From Siphonodentalium dalli (Eukaryota; Mollusca; Scaphopoda; Gadilida; Siphonodentaliidae): a stretch of 64,000 bases of DNA. The stretch covers positions 193,898,052 through 193,962,051 of the forward strand of contig CP136067.1 in the NCBI GenBank assembly GCA_032622095.1. Direction: 5' to 3'. Made by a program: the position numbers and the translations under genes. Below, piece after piece: positions 23,532 to 38,500 of the stretch. The number at the start of each line of letters is the position of its first letter. The stretch's first letter is position 1. The notes under the pieces were generated by a model that made no database searches, had not been told where the DNA came from, and worked only from the letters and a program-made list of their open reading frames with translations.

Positions 23532-26500
23532 GTAAGCAAAATCAGCAGTCGATATGTGTTGTATTTCAATTTACTCAATATTGTGTGAATCATAATTATT
23601 TTTATGTGAATCTAATTTCATGATTTCGGATTTGACATTGCACATATTAAACTTGTCAAAAACTATTCCCCGCTTAATCAGTAAATCTAAAATTATTGCC
23701 TCCACATTTCGGGACAGTTTTACGGGCTATTTTTAGAACAAAAACTTCAGGCGATCTCCGGAGCGTAGCAAGAGGGACCACTCTATCTTGTTAACACTAT
23801 CCGTCAAGACAAAATGTCACTTCGGGGGTGAAAAAATAATTGATTCGAGTCGAGGAACCCACACATTAAAGCTCAGAGTGATCAGATATCGATTTCTGAA
23901 GTTTGTTATTTCTCGAGATGTGTAATAATATGTGGCCCAGAAAGTTGGAAACACGTGGTCAAACGGAGGGTGTCGGACAAAATTGCGGATGAAGATGGAT
24001 AACTCTAAAATCAAGTGGTAATACGGTCAAATTTCGTGATACTTTAGCGATAATCCAGCCTTATTTTGTTGAACAAAATGTTGATGAATAACAAGTTTTG
24101 GGAAATTTGATACCATAGTTGAGAGTGGTTAGCATTATTTTGTTGCAATATATCGATTCTGATAACTAAAGCGTATTTTGAAGAAATGATGCTGCTGTTG
24201 TATATTGATGGTATGGGGACCGTCTGATCGGATTGAGTACCTTTAATGTATATAGTCTTGAAATCGGGTTTTATAAAAAAAAAACTATGTTGTTGTTGTT
24301 GTTGTAAATATGGCCATGAAGTGTTACTCCATCTTTAAATTAACGCGAGAATTATTGTTTCAGCTAAAGACAGCCATCAGCGAAGGCGATTTGAGCCGAG
24401 TAAAAGAAAGTGTTGATAAAGGGAAGAACAGCTACAATCTTATTGACCTAGAAAACGCAGTTAGTATAATATGACCATGTTTATTGATGATATTCTATTA
24501 TATCTTATGCTGAAAATAGGAAGAATTGGGTAAATGAGCAAACAATATCAAAGTTTGTAAAAAGAACATGATATCTATTTGACAGCATACAACGTAGCTT
24601 TTCCGCCCATAACCCATAAAATACCCAAAAAATTCATCAAACGCGAGCCATGGATGACCACCGGATTAATAAGATCTTCACTTAAGAAACAAGAACTATA
24701 TACCCGTAAACTAAGATCGCCCTCCTCCATTCAAATGAGTAGACCAAAAACAATGGATTTTAATTCATTTGAGAGGTTAAAATTATAAATTTTTTCATAC
24801 GTTTTCAAAAATTGCGTGTTATAACATCATACCCCCATATAATATAATGAAGCACACGCATCCATTTCAGCTCAATAATAATTAATACAGTATGGCCCAC
24901 TCAAGACTAAATTATTATTATTAGGTAGCAATCAACTGGAAATATGCCACAGTATTTAGATACAGCGGTGACGAGTGATATATAGCGTTATAGGATTTGG
25001 ATATTGACCATGGCCTAGAGGCATGAACATTGTCAAATATATAAAAAACAGTTATTGGTGGCTGTGTTTCTAAATGAAAATAATTGTGAAATTTCTTGTA
25101 TGAAGCAAAATTTAAGTTCCCTCCCATGATCTTCAGACGTTCTTTGCACCTAAATCTGAGAAAGTTTGAATAATGTTCATGCCATCAAATTGGTTTATAC
25201 TTGTAATTCCCAAAGGGTTGATGTTTTTAAATATTGTGTCACATATGCAGTAATGAAATATCAGGACATTTTGGCAAAACGTGCATGCGTCTGACCATAA
25301 ACGGCTTGTTGTCCAATGTACATTACCAGTAGAACGATGACACATGATGATGGTCCAAACTAATCGATTATGATGATACTTACGCTGGCCGTTTGAACGA
25401 GATGAGACAATTAAGAGCCATAATTATGCTTGAGACCCAATATATATAATATAATATAATGTCGATTTTTCACTGACATTCACAGTTCAAGGATACTGAT
25501 CCAGTTAACTTTGCAATCGATCAGAAGCAAGAGACGATCGCCATATATTTAACCGAAGCTGGATTCTCAACGACCAAAAGATACAACGTGAGTTCCTATT
25601 TAGATGTACGCATTTATTATTAGGTACTGTGACTAAAAGCCATTGCCATGATAATGTCTATTTTTTTTAAATCGGCAACAAAAGCTTTTCTTAAAGCCAA
25701 AAAGCCTGGTTTGCACTGCAAGACGCACCTATATATAATAATATTCGGGTTTGAATTTGTCCCGGTATCGAGAGAGGTCGATAAAGAAACGAACTACCTT
25801 TCTACAAACATTATACGTCACAGAAAGACGCATGAGAATTCATAAACATTATAACTTCGAACACAAAATTCTGACCCCGAGTAAATACTAGCTAGCCCCC
25901 TTAACCCTTTGAGTGCCAGGTCCGATTTTTGTATCAACCCATATACCCTGTGCCAATGCATTCTCTTAAATATGCGAGTCGACCATAGGTCGCCTCGCAT
26001 ATATAAGAGAATGCATTGGCCTAACAATTTATTATTATTTTTTACATTTTTTTTTACAATTTTAATAATAATAGTTAGGTATTCATTGAAATTTTGGAAT
26101 CGGAAACTGAATGACGCACGACTGTCTGGAAAAGGTATATTACGTTATATCTTAACATGAATGTTTAAAAAAAAAAATTCACGCACGCTTCGTTTTAATC
26201 ATCAAAGTTACGTATTACCATAAATATTTCAGAGCGACTACAGCTCTCGATTTTCTCCCCATGGTCTACGGATGCAATTTTACGCCACAGCCGATTAAAA
26301 CTATTGAGTTGGCACGAACTGTCTCAAATTTACAGAAAAAATATTAAGAAACAAATCACGTGTTTCCAGCGCAATATCGAGGAATTTGTTCGGAATATTT
26401 TCAGATATATGCAAGCCTTGAAATAGGGTGTCTGTCATTTGCAGAATGAGGTCCCCAGAGGGTGAATTTAGTGATGCTACCCCGCATAGCGGGCTATCAT

Positions 26501-29500
26501 CACCAAATTCACCCTCTGGGGACCTCATTCTGCTTACACCTCGGCAGAATGAGGTTCCCAGAGGGTGAATTTGGTGATGCTAGCCCGCTATGCGGGGTAG
26601 CATCACTAAATTCACCCTCTGGGGACCTCATTCTGCAAATGACAGACACCATATTTCAAGGCTTGCATATATGTATCAATAATTTGGGGGTTCGATATTG
26701 TTCGCGGGCATACGTTCCTATCAAATATGAGGGATAAATGTTTGTATTTATTTAGGAGAGAGGCTATTTAAAAAACTTGAGTTCCGGTCTCTTTTGTGTG
26801 TGAATGAAATGCATTTAGGTTTTTAGTTAAACATATTTTATTGCCAATACATGCTAAGGTATGACAGACATGGATTGGGGTACAAGTGCTGACCACTTAG
26901 ACATGCCCCGCTCCTCACAATTTGACAATAATGAAATGATGCGGCAATACAATACATTAAAACTTCAATGAGAGTAACATATATATATTTGATGAAACAA
27001 GGAGAGTGAAATCTGAAGGAGCTGATGAGGGGAAGGAAGGAGAAGCTGACTCCACGAAACTATCACATTATATGCATGTGTTTGTTGAACTTTGTTACAA
27101 TGATTCAGTACAAGTGAGGCGTTTAGATTTGGAAATGTATCTCTGGAGGGCAATAACAATTTGTTCGTTTGCGGCAAGGCTCAGGCGGGGATTTCCCATT
27201 ACCAGATTATCCAACGTCAGAGGGCCGTGGCATCTGAGACTATTGAACAACTCTGTACGATGGTTGGAATAGAGTGGACATTCAAAGAAATAGTGGTAGG
27301 CATCTTCAATGGTATTTCCACATTCGCATGTAGGTTTAAAGGCCTACTTAATTTTCGAATGCCCCGATAAAAGTATACGCAACATATTCCATATTATATA
27401 CCATTTGGAAGAGGAACCCCCAAAAAAATATATTACACCAGAATACGGAACAGCTGTGGCATTTGAGTGTCCACCAAGTGATAGAGATTCTCAGATTCAT
27501 TCCAAGACTTCCTCCGTTGTCAACCCAAAAATGCACCAGAATTAAAACTAAGAGATAGAGTTATTTCCCTTCCATTAAGAATAATAGACTTTACAATACA
27601 CTCCGGATCAAAATTAAGCACAGCACACACATCGGTACATGTTCCCAGTTTAATAGACTGGATCAGTCGATAATACAATGTTTTGGAGCGTCCTCTTTCA
27701 AATGGAATATAATATGGAATATGCTGTATGTAATGTGATCTGGAGATTCTAAACTAAAGTGGGCCTTTAAATTCAAGATGGTTTGAGCATTCTCCACGTG
27801 CCGGTCGGCACTATGTTTGATGGTACTACTGACCACGGACCAGAGCCATGACTCTTGTGATCACTACATTATATGGAGCTATATTACCCTTTCAGTATCC
27901 AGAACGAAACTGTGATCAGTGGTGCTACTACGACCACGGACCGGGGCCGTGTCCAGAAGAATATGACGCTGAGAAAAATGCTGAGGACAAAGGGTACAGA
28001 AAGCTAACAGAGTTACTGAGGGCGATTAACAATGGCCAGAGGATACCAAACGAAACTCAGCCGAAAGCAGAAGAGATCATTCCGAGGCCGCCGCCATTGG
28101 CAACCAAACCCAGTATGAATAGGGTCAGTATAGGAATCACTGAATGGTTTCCCATGGACAACAATGTTAACGTTTCAGCCAAATTCACTGAATTGAAGCC
28201 TGCAGGCCACCCCTACATAGCTAGATTGACACCAGTTGATCACGAAAATTCAAGAAAAATCATAGGTCATGCGTTTACTTTTTAAAATAAATCCCAAATT
28301 GTACGACAGGGATATCCACCAGCCAAATTGTATCTGGAAAAACCCAGAACTACAGCAGCTATAGTTAAATAAATTTCCCACTCACAAAAATCCATTCCCC
28401 CATTAATTCACCAGTTTAAGATATTTAGATATGATTTACAAATCAAATAAACAAGATCTCATTCTTTCTTAACATGTCACATGTATCAGGTGAAGGCCAT
28501 TCTTCAGTTACCTTCACCTCTAGCATTCCACGGTGCACTCGCTCCCCGACTCTGGAACACATTTAGCTCCCTGATTTTTCGAGGGTTGATGTTAATTGAA
28601 TAACAAGGAAAATATTTTCTCCACGCCATGTCGTGATTAATGTATTGGACCAACGTCGAAAGAACAGTAACTATAGATGTGAGTACACACAGGTTGTCCG
28701 GTCGAAAATAGTTTTTTTATTTGGGTCAGATAGTCGGACGTGTAGCACTCGTCATTTTACCGTTTGTCCAGCTGACTGTATCCCACAATTTGTGTTGTTT
28801 GTTATTAATTGAGGTCATGCGTTTGGGGTTCCGATGATGGCCCAATACATGTGGGTGCGTGGAGAATAATTAATCCAGTCTGAAGGTAGAATGATCTGCG
28901 CATGCGTGGATCAGACTAGAAGTCCCACACTCAGGGGGTGTTAAACTTAGAATGATCTGCGCATGCACGGACCAAGCTAGAAGTCCCGCACTCAGGGGGT
29001 GTTAAACTTAGAATAATCCAGCTGCTGCCTCTGCTCACTCGAGTAAACCTGATGATCAATATCAACATATTTTCCTGTATTAAATTCCCATAGTCGAGCA
29101 AAACACTGTTAACGTTGAATCTTTGGACAGTGATTGGTGGGTGAGATATCACCTGCCAGCCATATCGTCAGATATCTGAATTTACATATATATGGGTAGA
29201 AATGATTGTTTTGTGTTTACCACACATGCAGACTTTCGCATATGAATAATAATTGGTTGTTCGTATACACCTACATGTATTGACGCAAGTTTCATCAGTG
29301 GAGAAAACTGCTGCACAACTGGTGAGTTTCAATAAGAAATCTAGTCAATACACACGGAAGCCACCGATTCTCGATAAGAAACAAATTTTCCGTTACATTT
29401 GTCCAGATGTACCTAACAGATGCGCCACGTGTCCGAATATGAAGTTGTTGGAATTTTTTTAGTTTTGATATTATGTCTGCTATTCGTTGTTTAAATGTTA

Positions 29501-32500
29501 ATTTTGGCATCTCGTTTTCAGCCAATGCCATCAGTCAACAAAAAAGATAAAACAGATGCGGACAAGGCTCGTGAAATGTTGGCAGAACGCGGCTCAACTT
29601 ACGTCGACAAGGTAGATAGAAATGCCGTTTTTATAACGCACATGTGGCATGGTACATTTAATCCTAATAGCAATTATGTTAGATTAGATTCATTGAAAGC
29701 TTTGTATTCACACTAAAACACAGGATACGTCTATGTTTTGTATAGTGTTTCGGAACAAATACTTCTCATTAGATTAGGGGTGGCAATTTTTTTTTTCGTT
29801 GAAAAAATTAAATACTGCATTATTATAAAAGAGAATACCAATCATCTTCATGACTAGATATCACCATACAGACCAGGTGAATACTCATAGTGGACGGCCG
29901 CCATATTGGACGCCATCTTATTTCGTCATGTTGGTGTCTGAGCGTGGACTTCATTCTAAAATGAATATTTTAGTTAAAATATTGGAAGACATCGCAGAAA
30001 CAAAATTGATAGGAAAAGCGAATATACGAGGATGCAAGGTTTCATCTATATTTCATGCATGTAGTTTGTGCAACTTAATTTAAAGATATGGTAAGCGTTG
30101 GGGTGGGTATTGTTTTAAAACAGTCCCATCCAGTAAAAGTGCCATAAACAGAAATACCTGTTCGTATACCAATCATTAATATTGCGTAAATTGTATGTTA
30201 TTGTCATGTTATATAGTAATCTGTGTTGTGTAAAAAACGCCATGTATGTAAACAAACAGTACGAAGAGAGTTTGCGATAACAATTTTAAAATACACAACA
30301 CAGGGGAGACCGCACTAAGTGAACTTTGGTTAGAAATGTCACCAAGTTGTTTACAACATACCAGTATAGCGTTCGCTAATCTTCGTCTCTCAAGATTTCG
30401 GTGTTAAATGGGTCACAGTGAATCACTCTCCTAAACAATCGCCACGGTGTTGATTGTTTTGGTTATCGCTCACTCTCTACGTGCTGTATGTGAACTAACG
30501 CTCGGCTCCCACAAAGTGTGTTTGGTGGAGAATATTGCATTCATACTATCATTGTGCTATACTATTAGTATATTCTTGAGGAAATATTCATAATTTGGTG
30601 ACTGTTATTTCTAAATTGTAACCTATAACGAAGGCAACACGTTCCTTTAATAATTGGGGTTGTTTGAACTTGTTTCGCCAGTTTGGTGGCCTATTCAGGC
30701 ACATGCCATCTTCCGCATTCAACAACGATAGTAACAAAGCTGCTACTTTACAATTATCAGTGATAGTTTGGGTGGCGTACCCTACTTATTTGTAGAGTAA
30801 TACTTTCTAAAATCATGCATCGATGTTGAATCAAATCGACATTGTTTTTTTAGGACGGTTGGACACTTCTACATAGAAGTGTGGAAATGCCGATGATCTA
30901 CGCCTATGTATTCGCTAACGCCGGGGTACCAGTCAACATTCAAAATTCTGTAAGTATTAGTACTGGTCGAGTCCCAATCTAGGCACAAGTATTCCGAAGT
31001 ACTTCTAATTGAAAAATTAAGAACAACTAAGGATAACAGATATCCCCAATTATATACCAAGTAGGGTGGGGATATATGTTTTTCGGGGTTTTTGACACAA
31101 ATTTCCAACAACTTTGGTTTAGAATGAGGTCACGTGTCATATATAGACCTGTACAATTCAGGGACGTGGCTAGAGGGTCTCCGTTGGGGGATGGGGTGTC
31201 CACCTTGGTAATTCCAACTGCACCCTCCCTTGAATCAGCCCAGAGACAAGGTTTTGCATAATTCCATTTGCACCCACCCCCTTGAATCAAACCCAAACAC
31301 TCCTTGAATCAAACCAAAGGTTTTGCTTAATTTTATTCCCTCCTTGCACCTAAGTGTTCACAAGCCTAATAGCCTATTTATAAACCATGGTTCTATCTAC
31401 CCGGTATGATAATATACATATATTTTGAACCTGAAAATTGCACAGATCCTAACATCTAGTGGTCTAACTCCAAACAAATGCACACGACTACGGGCAATAT
31501 TATAGATCAGGACACACGGGGCCGACCATGGTTGTTCGGCCGGTGTGAGAAAATTTTGAAAACTAAACAAGAAAATCGCAAAATCCTAGCATCTAGACTG
31601 ACCTCGAGCTTTCCTAATGTTGGAAATTTCAAACCTCATAACCTCCCTTATTTTGGAAATTTTCCAACTGATGACCATTTCAGTCAATAATTTTAACCTA
31701 ATGTAGTAAAATATTATTTTATTAAACTCATTAGCAGTTTTTTATTGGCCACGGGGAGGGACCAAGACACAGGGCCGACCATGGTTCGGCCCGGTGTGCG
31801 AAAATTTTGAAATCTGAACAAGAAAATCGCAAAATCCTAGCATCTAGATTAGCCTCAAGCATTCATAGAGTTGGAAATTTCAAATCTGACACCCCGACTT
31901 AGGTTGGAAATTTTCCAACTGATGACAATTCCAGTGACAATTTTGACCAAATGTAGGACAATATAGTTTTCTTGAATTAACTAGCAGTTTCTGACTGGCC
32001 ACGGGGGAGGGACCAGGACACTAGCTTTCCAAGTGTTGGAAATTTCCCACCTGACACCCCTAAGGTTGGAAAATTTCCAACTGATGGCCATTTCAGTCCA
32101 ATATTTTTACCAAAAGAAGGAAAATATGCAAATATTGGTCCCAAAACAATAAATTCCCCCCAATATATTGTTTGAAAATCAAACTACAAGAAAATTTTCA
32201 ACCTACTGTTGGTGTGAAATTTCCAACTAATGTTGTGTCAGGTATGAAATTTCCAACTGTTGAAAATGTTGACCAAAGTTGGGGGTGAGACACCCCAACC
32301 CCCCTGTCTCTGGTACAATGTAATATAAGTGTCAAGGTTTTTTCAAATTCCCAAATAATATAATTATCGCGTTTGCTATATATAATATTTATTGGGGAAA
32401 TGCACTTATAATATACTCTGAATCGTTTGCGCGTTTGGAAAATAAACCACAAGTGCATGCTTATTCCACACCCTAAATTACAACAATAAGCAATTATTTC

Positions 32501-35500
32501 ATGTCTCTTTTGGGAACAGTCAAAATTGTTGTCCCGAGGTATCAGGAATGAGTATATCGAACTGTTGCCCAAGGCCGAAGGCCGAGGGCAACAGTTCGAT
32601 AGTCATTCCTGATACCGAGGGACAACAATTTTGCCTGTTTCCAAAAGACACATGAAATAATTGCTTTGTTACCCAATACATTTAATTGTATATACTCAGG
32701 TCATTGCTAATTAATCAAAATCTTTAATAGTGTTATTTCGAATTATGAGAACTAACTGGAATATACCGCCATGTATCCTGTATAATTAAAAAACGAAACC
32801 GGAAATTTCCGGAAATAGCCGAAACATCACGGAAATTGCAAACCATGTAACAGTTCGTTCGGACCAGTCAACAGTTCGCTCGGAGCCAGTCAACAGTTCA
32901 CTCGGGTCGGGCAACAGTTCACTCGTGACGTCACGAAAGCTGACCGTGATTGCAAACCGGGCAACAGTTAATTCAGGGCGGGCAACAGTTCGTTGTGGCG
33001 TTACGAACGCGAATTTGGGGTTAACCAGTTAATTCTAAATCCCAATGATTTACGAAGTAAAACTCTACTATTGGGTAACAACATGATATATAACACTGTA
33101 ATGTTGCGCTCACACCTGACATTTTAAATGTTCAATTCAATTCAATTTATTAGTATTCTGATCATCAAATAGATATAACAGGAACATATTGCAAAAATCG
33201 ATGCAAATATAAATTGTTGCATGGATGCACATGTGAAGATAGTATAGTTGTCTTGATCTGTTTATAATAATATTTATCTGATAAATATCTCAGGCTACTG
33301 TTGTGTTCGACGTTATCGGTTTCGTGTTCGGTCATTGGATATGGATTTTTAATGGTTATATAGGAATTAAGCCTCACCAGGACTCAGATTGTTCTACTTG
33401 TAGCGCATTTCGTATGAATAATGATAATTTTCTTAATTCAGGACGGCGACACGGCCATGCATCTGGCCATCAGACGAGATAAATACGCCGTCGCGGAATG
33501 CCTGCTTCAGTGTGGTGCTGATCTCTGTTCTCGAAATCAGGTTGGTAAAACAAAAGTAACTGCTATAACATTTTCAAGAAATAAAATTACTATTCAACCA
33601 TGTTGGTATTAAATAATATTATTTCATGATTTATTTCTATCTTGAGATGGGAATAGACAGAAAGATATATACACTACTTCATCCATAAGTGGGGTGTCAA
33701 ATTATCACTAATTATGTATATTGTTCAACCATCATCTATCGACAAAATGTGTGACCAATTTGAACTAGATTAAGTTGGATCCTGAAAGGGTTTCCATATA
33801 AGTTTGGGAAAAAACTGTGTTCCCCAATCTCTTTTTGAAAATTATTTTCGTTTCCTGGTATAGAAACATCATTTTGATATCCTTCAAAGGGGAGCCCTAG
33901 GGGAGCCCTTTTATCTTAAGCATAATATTTTGAACATTAATGTGTATTACCATGCATATGCAAACAATATGAATCCATTAGTGGTTATTTAGATTTTTTG
34001 ATAATGTTAAAGGTTAAAGAGATTGTTCGAATTTTATGTGTAACATTACTTTTGTTTCATGTGTTTTTTAGCTGGGTCAGTCTGTGGTGGATGAAGCAGA
34101 AGATAATAAGTATTCCGAGCTCGTGAAGAGATTCCAGGTAAGACTCTCAATCTCAGCAAAACCGCGAAGCATAATATATAGGTGTAATCCGGTATGTAAA
34201 CCGCCAAGCATAATATACAGGTGTAATCTGGTACATGCATGCTTTGTGTAAACCTTTCTATACTAAATGGAATATCCCATCAAGATATATATGTATACAT
34301 CGGGACCGTCTATTGTCCATGTTTATGGATGTTCAGGAAATATGTTTATGAAATAAAAGCAAATGACAGATAATAGAATTAAAGGTACTCAATCCGATCA
34401 GACGGTCCCCATACCACCAATATACAACAACAACAACAACATTTCTTCAAAATACGCTTTAGTTATCAGAATTGATTTATTGCAACAAAATAATGCTAAC
34501 CACTGCCAACTATGGTATCAGATTTCCCAAAACTTGTTATTTTTCAACATTTTGTTCATCAAAATATGGCCGTATTATCACTAAAGTATCACGAATTTTT
34601 ACCGTATTACCACTTGCTTTTAGAGTGATCCATCTTCATCTGCAATTTTGTCCGTTTGACCACGTGTTTCTGTGCCACACGTTATTACGCATCTCGAGAA
34701 ATAACAAACTTCAAAAATCGTTATCTTGATGGGTGGGTTCATCGACTCGAATCAAATAGTTTTTACCCCCGAAGCCAAAGAAATAGTAATTTAGGAGCGT
34801 CTGATCGGGTTGAGTACCTTTAACTGAAGAATAATCTGAAGGATTCATATTCTTTGGTGGGAAAAGTTTAGATAATACGTTCAACAAAACTTATGATATG
34901 AACATTTCCCGTGAGAAACTACCCACCAATGAGTATTTAGTATAGAAACGGTTAAACGGAAATAACTCGTTTGAAACCCAAAACTATGATTACATAATTT
35001 GGTAAGATGTTTCTCAAAAACAAAGGGAAAGCAGTCGATAAAGTTTTAAGATAGTTTCATGTTATAAATAACGCGATATGCCTCCCCCGGAAGTCGCGCA
35101 TTATTCCGTTTCCGATGTCGGAACTTCAATGGTTAAAAATGGTGTACCACGAGTTCGGATATATACGCCCTGTCACTAACTGGCGGCCATATTTAATCCA
35201 CCAGGTCCGGTTCCGTGGTTTTACTGAGCTTTCCATATATGGCAGTCATGAATAATTTTCAAAAGCTCCATATATGCATGAAATGCTACTCTAAAACAAT
35301 TACCACGGAACCGGGGCTGGATGGATCTATGAAACCACGGAACCGGACATGGTGGATCCAATATGGCCGCGAGTTAGTGACATGGCGTATTGCGTATTGT
35401 GGTATTTATATTACTTTATTGCGTTTTTCTGAGACCTATAGCTGCTCATATAAAGGTATAATTCGGTATTTATCGACCTATTTCGAAACGGGGAAAAATT

Positions 35501-38500
35501 CAAAATTCAATTATTATAGGTGTGTTTTGGAGTGCAAACTGTCAGGTGGCTTTAAAACACGAGAACCGCACGGACGAGAGGAAGGGGAGAAACATTTTCG
35601 CAGAATATCGTCAATTCATTGTGTAAGCTCTCTTAAAAATAATTCCGTATTCAAAAAAATGGCCGCAGATAATTATTATTCCGGTTGGAAACATTCAGCC
35701 TGCAACTGTCAAACTGTCAAAACAATCTAACCAGTGATGAAATAAAAATAATTAAGCCGAAGCCACAACCCAGGGTTCCTTTCTTGACCAAACTGCATGT
35801 CAATGGAAATGACATAATAAATTGTGAATATAAAAGTCTCGCCTGAGTTTCATAGATGATATAGCCTATACCTGCATGTAGAGATTCTAAGTAATATAAT
35901 CATCGTATAAGTATGCAGCAATTCAGTTGAAATTATGTTCTATAACTATTGTTATTACATGATCCTACCTTAATTTATTCCATTCAATAAACCGATTCTA
36001 TAAATTGTCATATTAAAACGTTCGTTTAATAACAGGAAATAGTGCCAGTTGACCTTTGACTTCCGGTTTGTCGTCTGTTAACATTCCACACTCTACGTCT
36101 CAAAATATATGGCTTCCAATATGTTTCCAACAAATTATAATGAATGAAGAGTTTGAAAAGTTATGTCATTAAATATACGCCATTAAATACGCCAGCGAGT
36201 CTTGATTTATCTGGAACTATTTCTTTACGCGGGCAAACAACGCATAGTTACGTGAAACGTCATCGCATGGCTTATAAAATAAGATTTTAGATTCGCGTCC
36301 AATTTGTTGATTTAAGTATGGTTATCGAGGTTTTAGATCATGTAATAAATAGAATCTACAACTCGTCCCTAGTTTATAGCGGAATTTACAAAACTCGTCC
36401 AGTAAATTAGGTCTGGACTCGTTTTGTAAATTGTGCTATAAACTGGGGACTCGTTGTAGTTCATCTATATGTATATAGAGTACTAAGATATTTCTCGATC
36501 ATAATTATGTAGCTCTCGTTATATAATGTAGTATCTAAACTTTGTAAATATGTTTAATAACCACACAAGTTGAAGTGTGTGTGCTCTAATTATGCGCACT
36601 GCACTGAGAGAGAAAAGTGGGTCAATATGACTAACCTAATTATTCACGTGTATTTGGGGTCACTTTGACTAACCCACACCTTTCAGTGAGTCACTATGAC
36701 TAACTCACACTGGCCTAAGTCGTGGTAACTTAGGTTACACGAAGAATAACACTAATTGCAACACTGCCTCAAATGTTTAATATTCATTGCAAAATGTTCA
36801 ATTTCCATTGTATCGATAAATTCTGTTAGATCTATAATTGAACGAATGTGATGGGAGGAAATAATAGTATATATTCTATATATGAACTTCACCCCCAAAA
36901 TATATTCTTATATTATAGACACCACAGACATCTTGGAAACGAACCAGTTAAACAAACTTACAATTTATCATAATTCCCTGTGGCTCAGTCATTATGACTC
37001 ATTGCTGATCATTTCAACCCAATTCTATAGTCTAATGACCCCTTAAGTCATTTTGACTAACCATACCTCATTCTGACTAATTTTCCCCTTAGTCATTTTG
37101 ACTAAGCTATGTTAGGCATCCTGGGGACAAACGTTTGACTAACACAAGTTAGTCATATTGACTAACCTTTTTCTTCAGTGTGCACACTACAGACATTGGT
37201 TGAATATTTATTACCCAATACCATATTATATACAAAATTTCCTCCACGTGTCTTCCGTTTAATATATCTAGATTATTTATGTATACATGGCTATCACACT
37301 ACGTTTTTGTTCTTTAGCCGTCGCTTATGGCGCTAACGTTGTCCGGGTCACACCAATGCGTGAACCGACTCGTTAAAAGAGAATGGTTTGCCTTGTCTAC
37401 GGTAGTTAAGGTAACGCCCAACCATTGCAGTTCCCATATTACGTTTTCCATTTATAGATCTGAGAGTTATCTTTCCCACGACGCATCGTTCACTGAAGAT
37501 GAGAATAAAGTTCTGATTTTTTCCAAGAATTATTATGTTCCATATAAACGTGTGATGATAAACGTTGAGAATTGAACTTAATAAATCTTGACCGTCAACA
37601 AAAATAAAACATACAGCACTGAAGTGCGTTGCAAAAATGACGATTAATTAAATAAAATCGTAATTTAATTATGTGGATATCATATACGTTATATACGGCG
37701 GATTAATATACTTGTATATGGTCGTATGATTTTGGGGTTTGATTACGGGAAAACGTTGAATATTTCTCGCTGTCAATTTCTCATGACAATTAATATTGAG
37801 TCGGCCGTTTATTTCTTAATTAAAGCCTCTAAAAAACCCTTAATTTATTCGAAAGAAATTCTGTTTCGAGATCGTTTTTATTCTTATACAGCTTCAGATG
37901 AACCATGCGTTGTGAATTTTACTTATATCCAGTTCAAACCATAAGACACCTTTGTTTTATTTTAGCACGTTTGACTTTGATTGTTCTTATCCAACTAATA
38001 TAAAAAGATCCACATGTTTAGTCATTCTCATGGACCCTACCCACTATCTCTCGAATGAAGTATCCAATCTGGTATAATCTATATATGCATGTTTCCTGTA
38101 ATTCAACCATAATATCCCATCCTGAAGTTAGTACTGTGATGAATATATAGAGAAAAACTACTCTCCACTGTAGCATGAACGTCGAGCAAATATGTGATTA
38201 TATATTTATATTTACATACTAAGTGTTGTCATCACTAAATCCAGCATTCTGATTGGTCGGCGCCCACGTGGCTAGTTGCAATTATTTCTCGGTGAATGCG
38301 CAACAGCTCATAACAACATCGATACGTCAGCTCATAACAACATCGATACGTCATTTGGGCTTGGAAAGACGAACGCGTAATGTTTTGGGCGCATTTGGAT
38401 TCGCGCAGGATTGACTTAATAAATCGTCGGGTTTCAATTGTTCCTGTTAACTTTTGCCAAGGGTGCTGTGGGATATTTTGGGCTGGTTTTGTCACGATAC

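Noticed and set aside
25133-25345. LINE C-terminal region on the - strand (CTFCQ..HYCIC)
   Set aside because: The Cys/His spacing does not match the usual knuckle and neighbouring frames are closed; too weak to call.
29281-29332. Possible extra exon (SVEKTAAQL before a gtgagt)
   Set aside because: The donor is good but no convincing acceptor or ankyrin pattern; left out of the gene model.
35215-35730. 171-codon open frame on the + strand
   Set aside because: Starts inside a palindromic MITE, has no domain resemblance and no fitting splice borders; length alone is not enough in AT-rich DNA.
36840-36920. AP-1 enhancer claim for TGACTAA sites
   Set aside because: Similarity to a short binding site is not proof; kept only as a possibility in the finding on the repeated motif.
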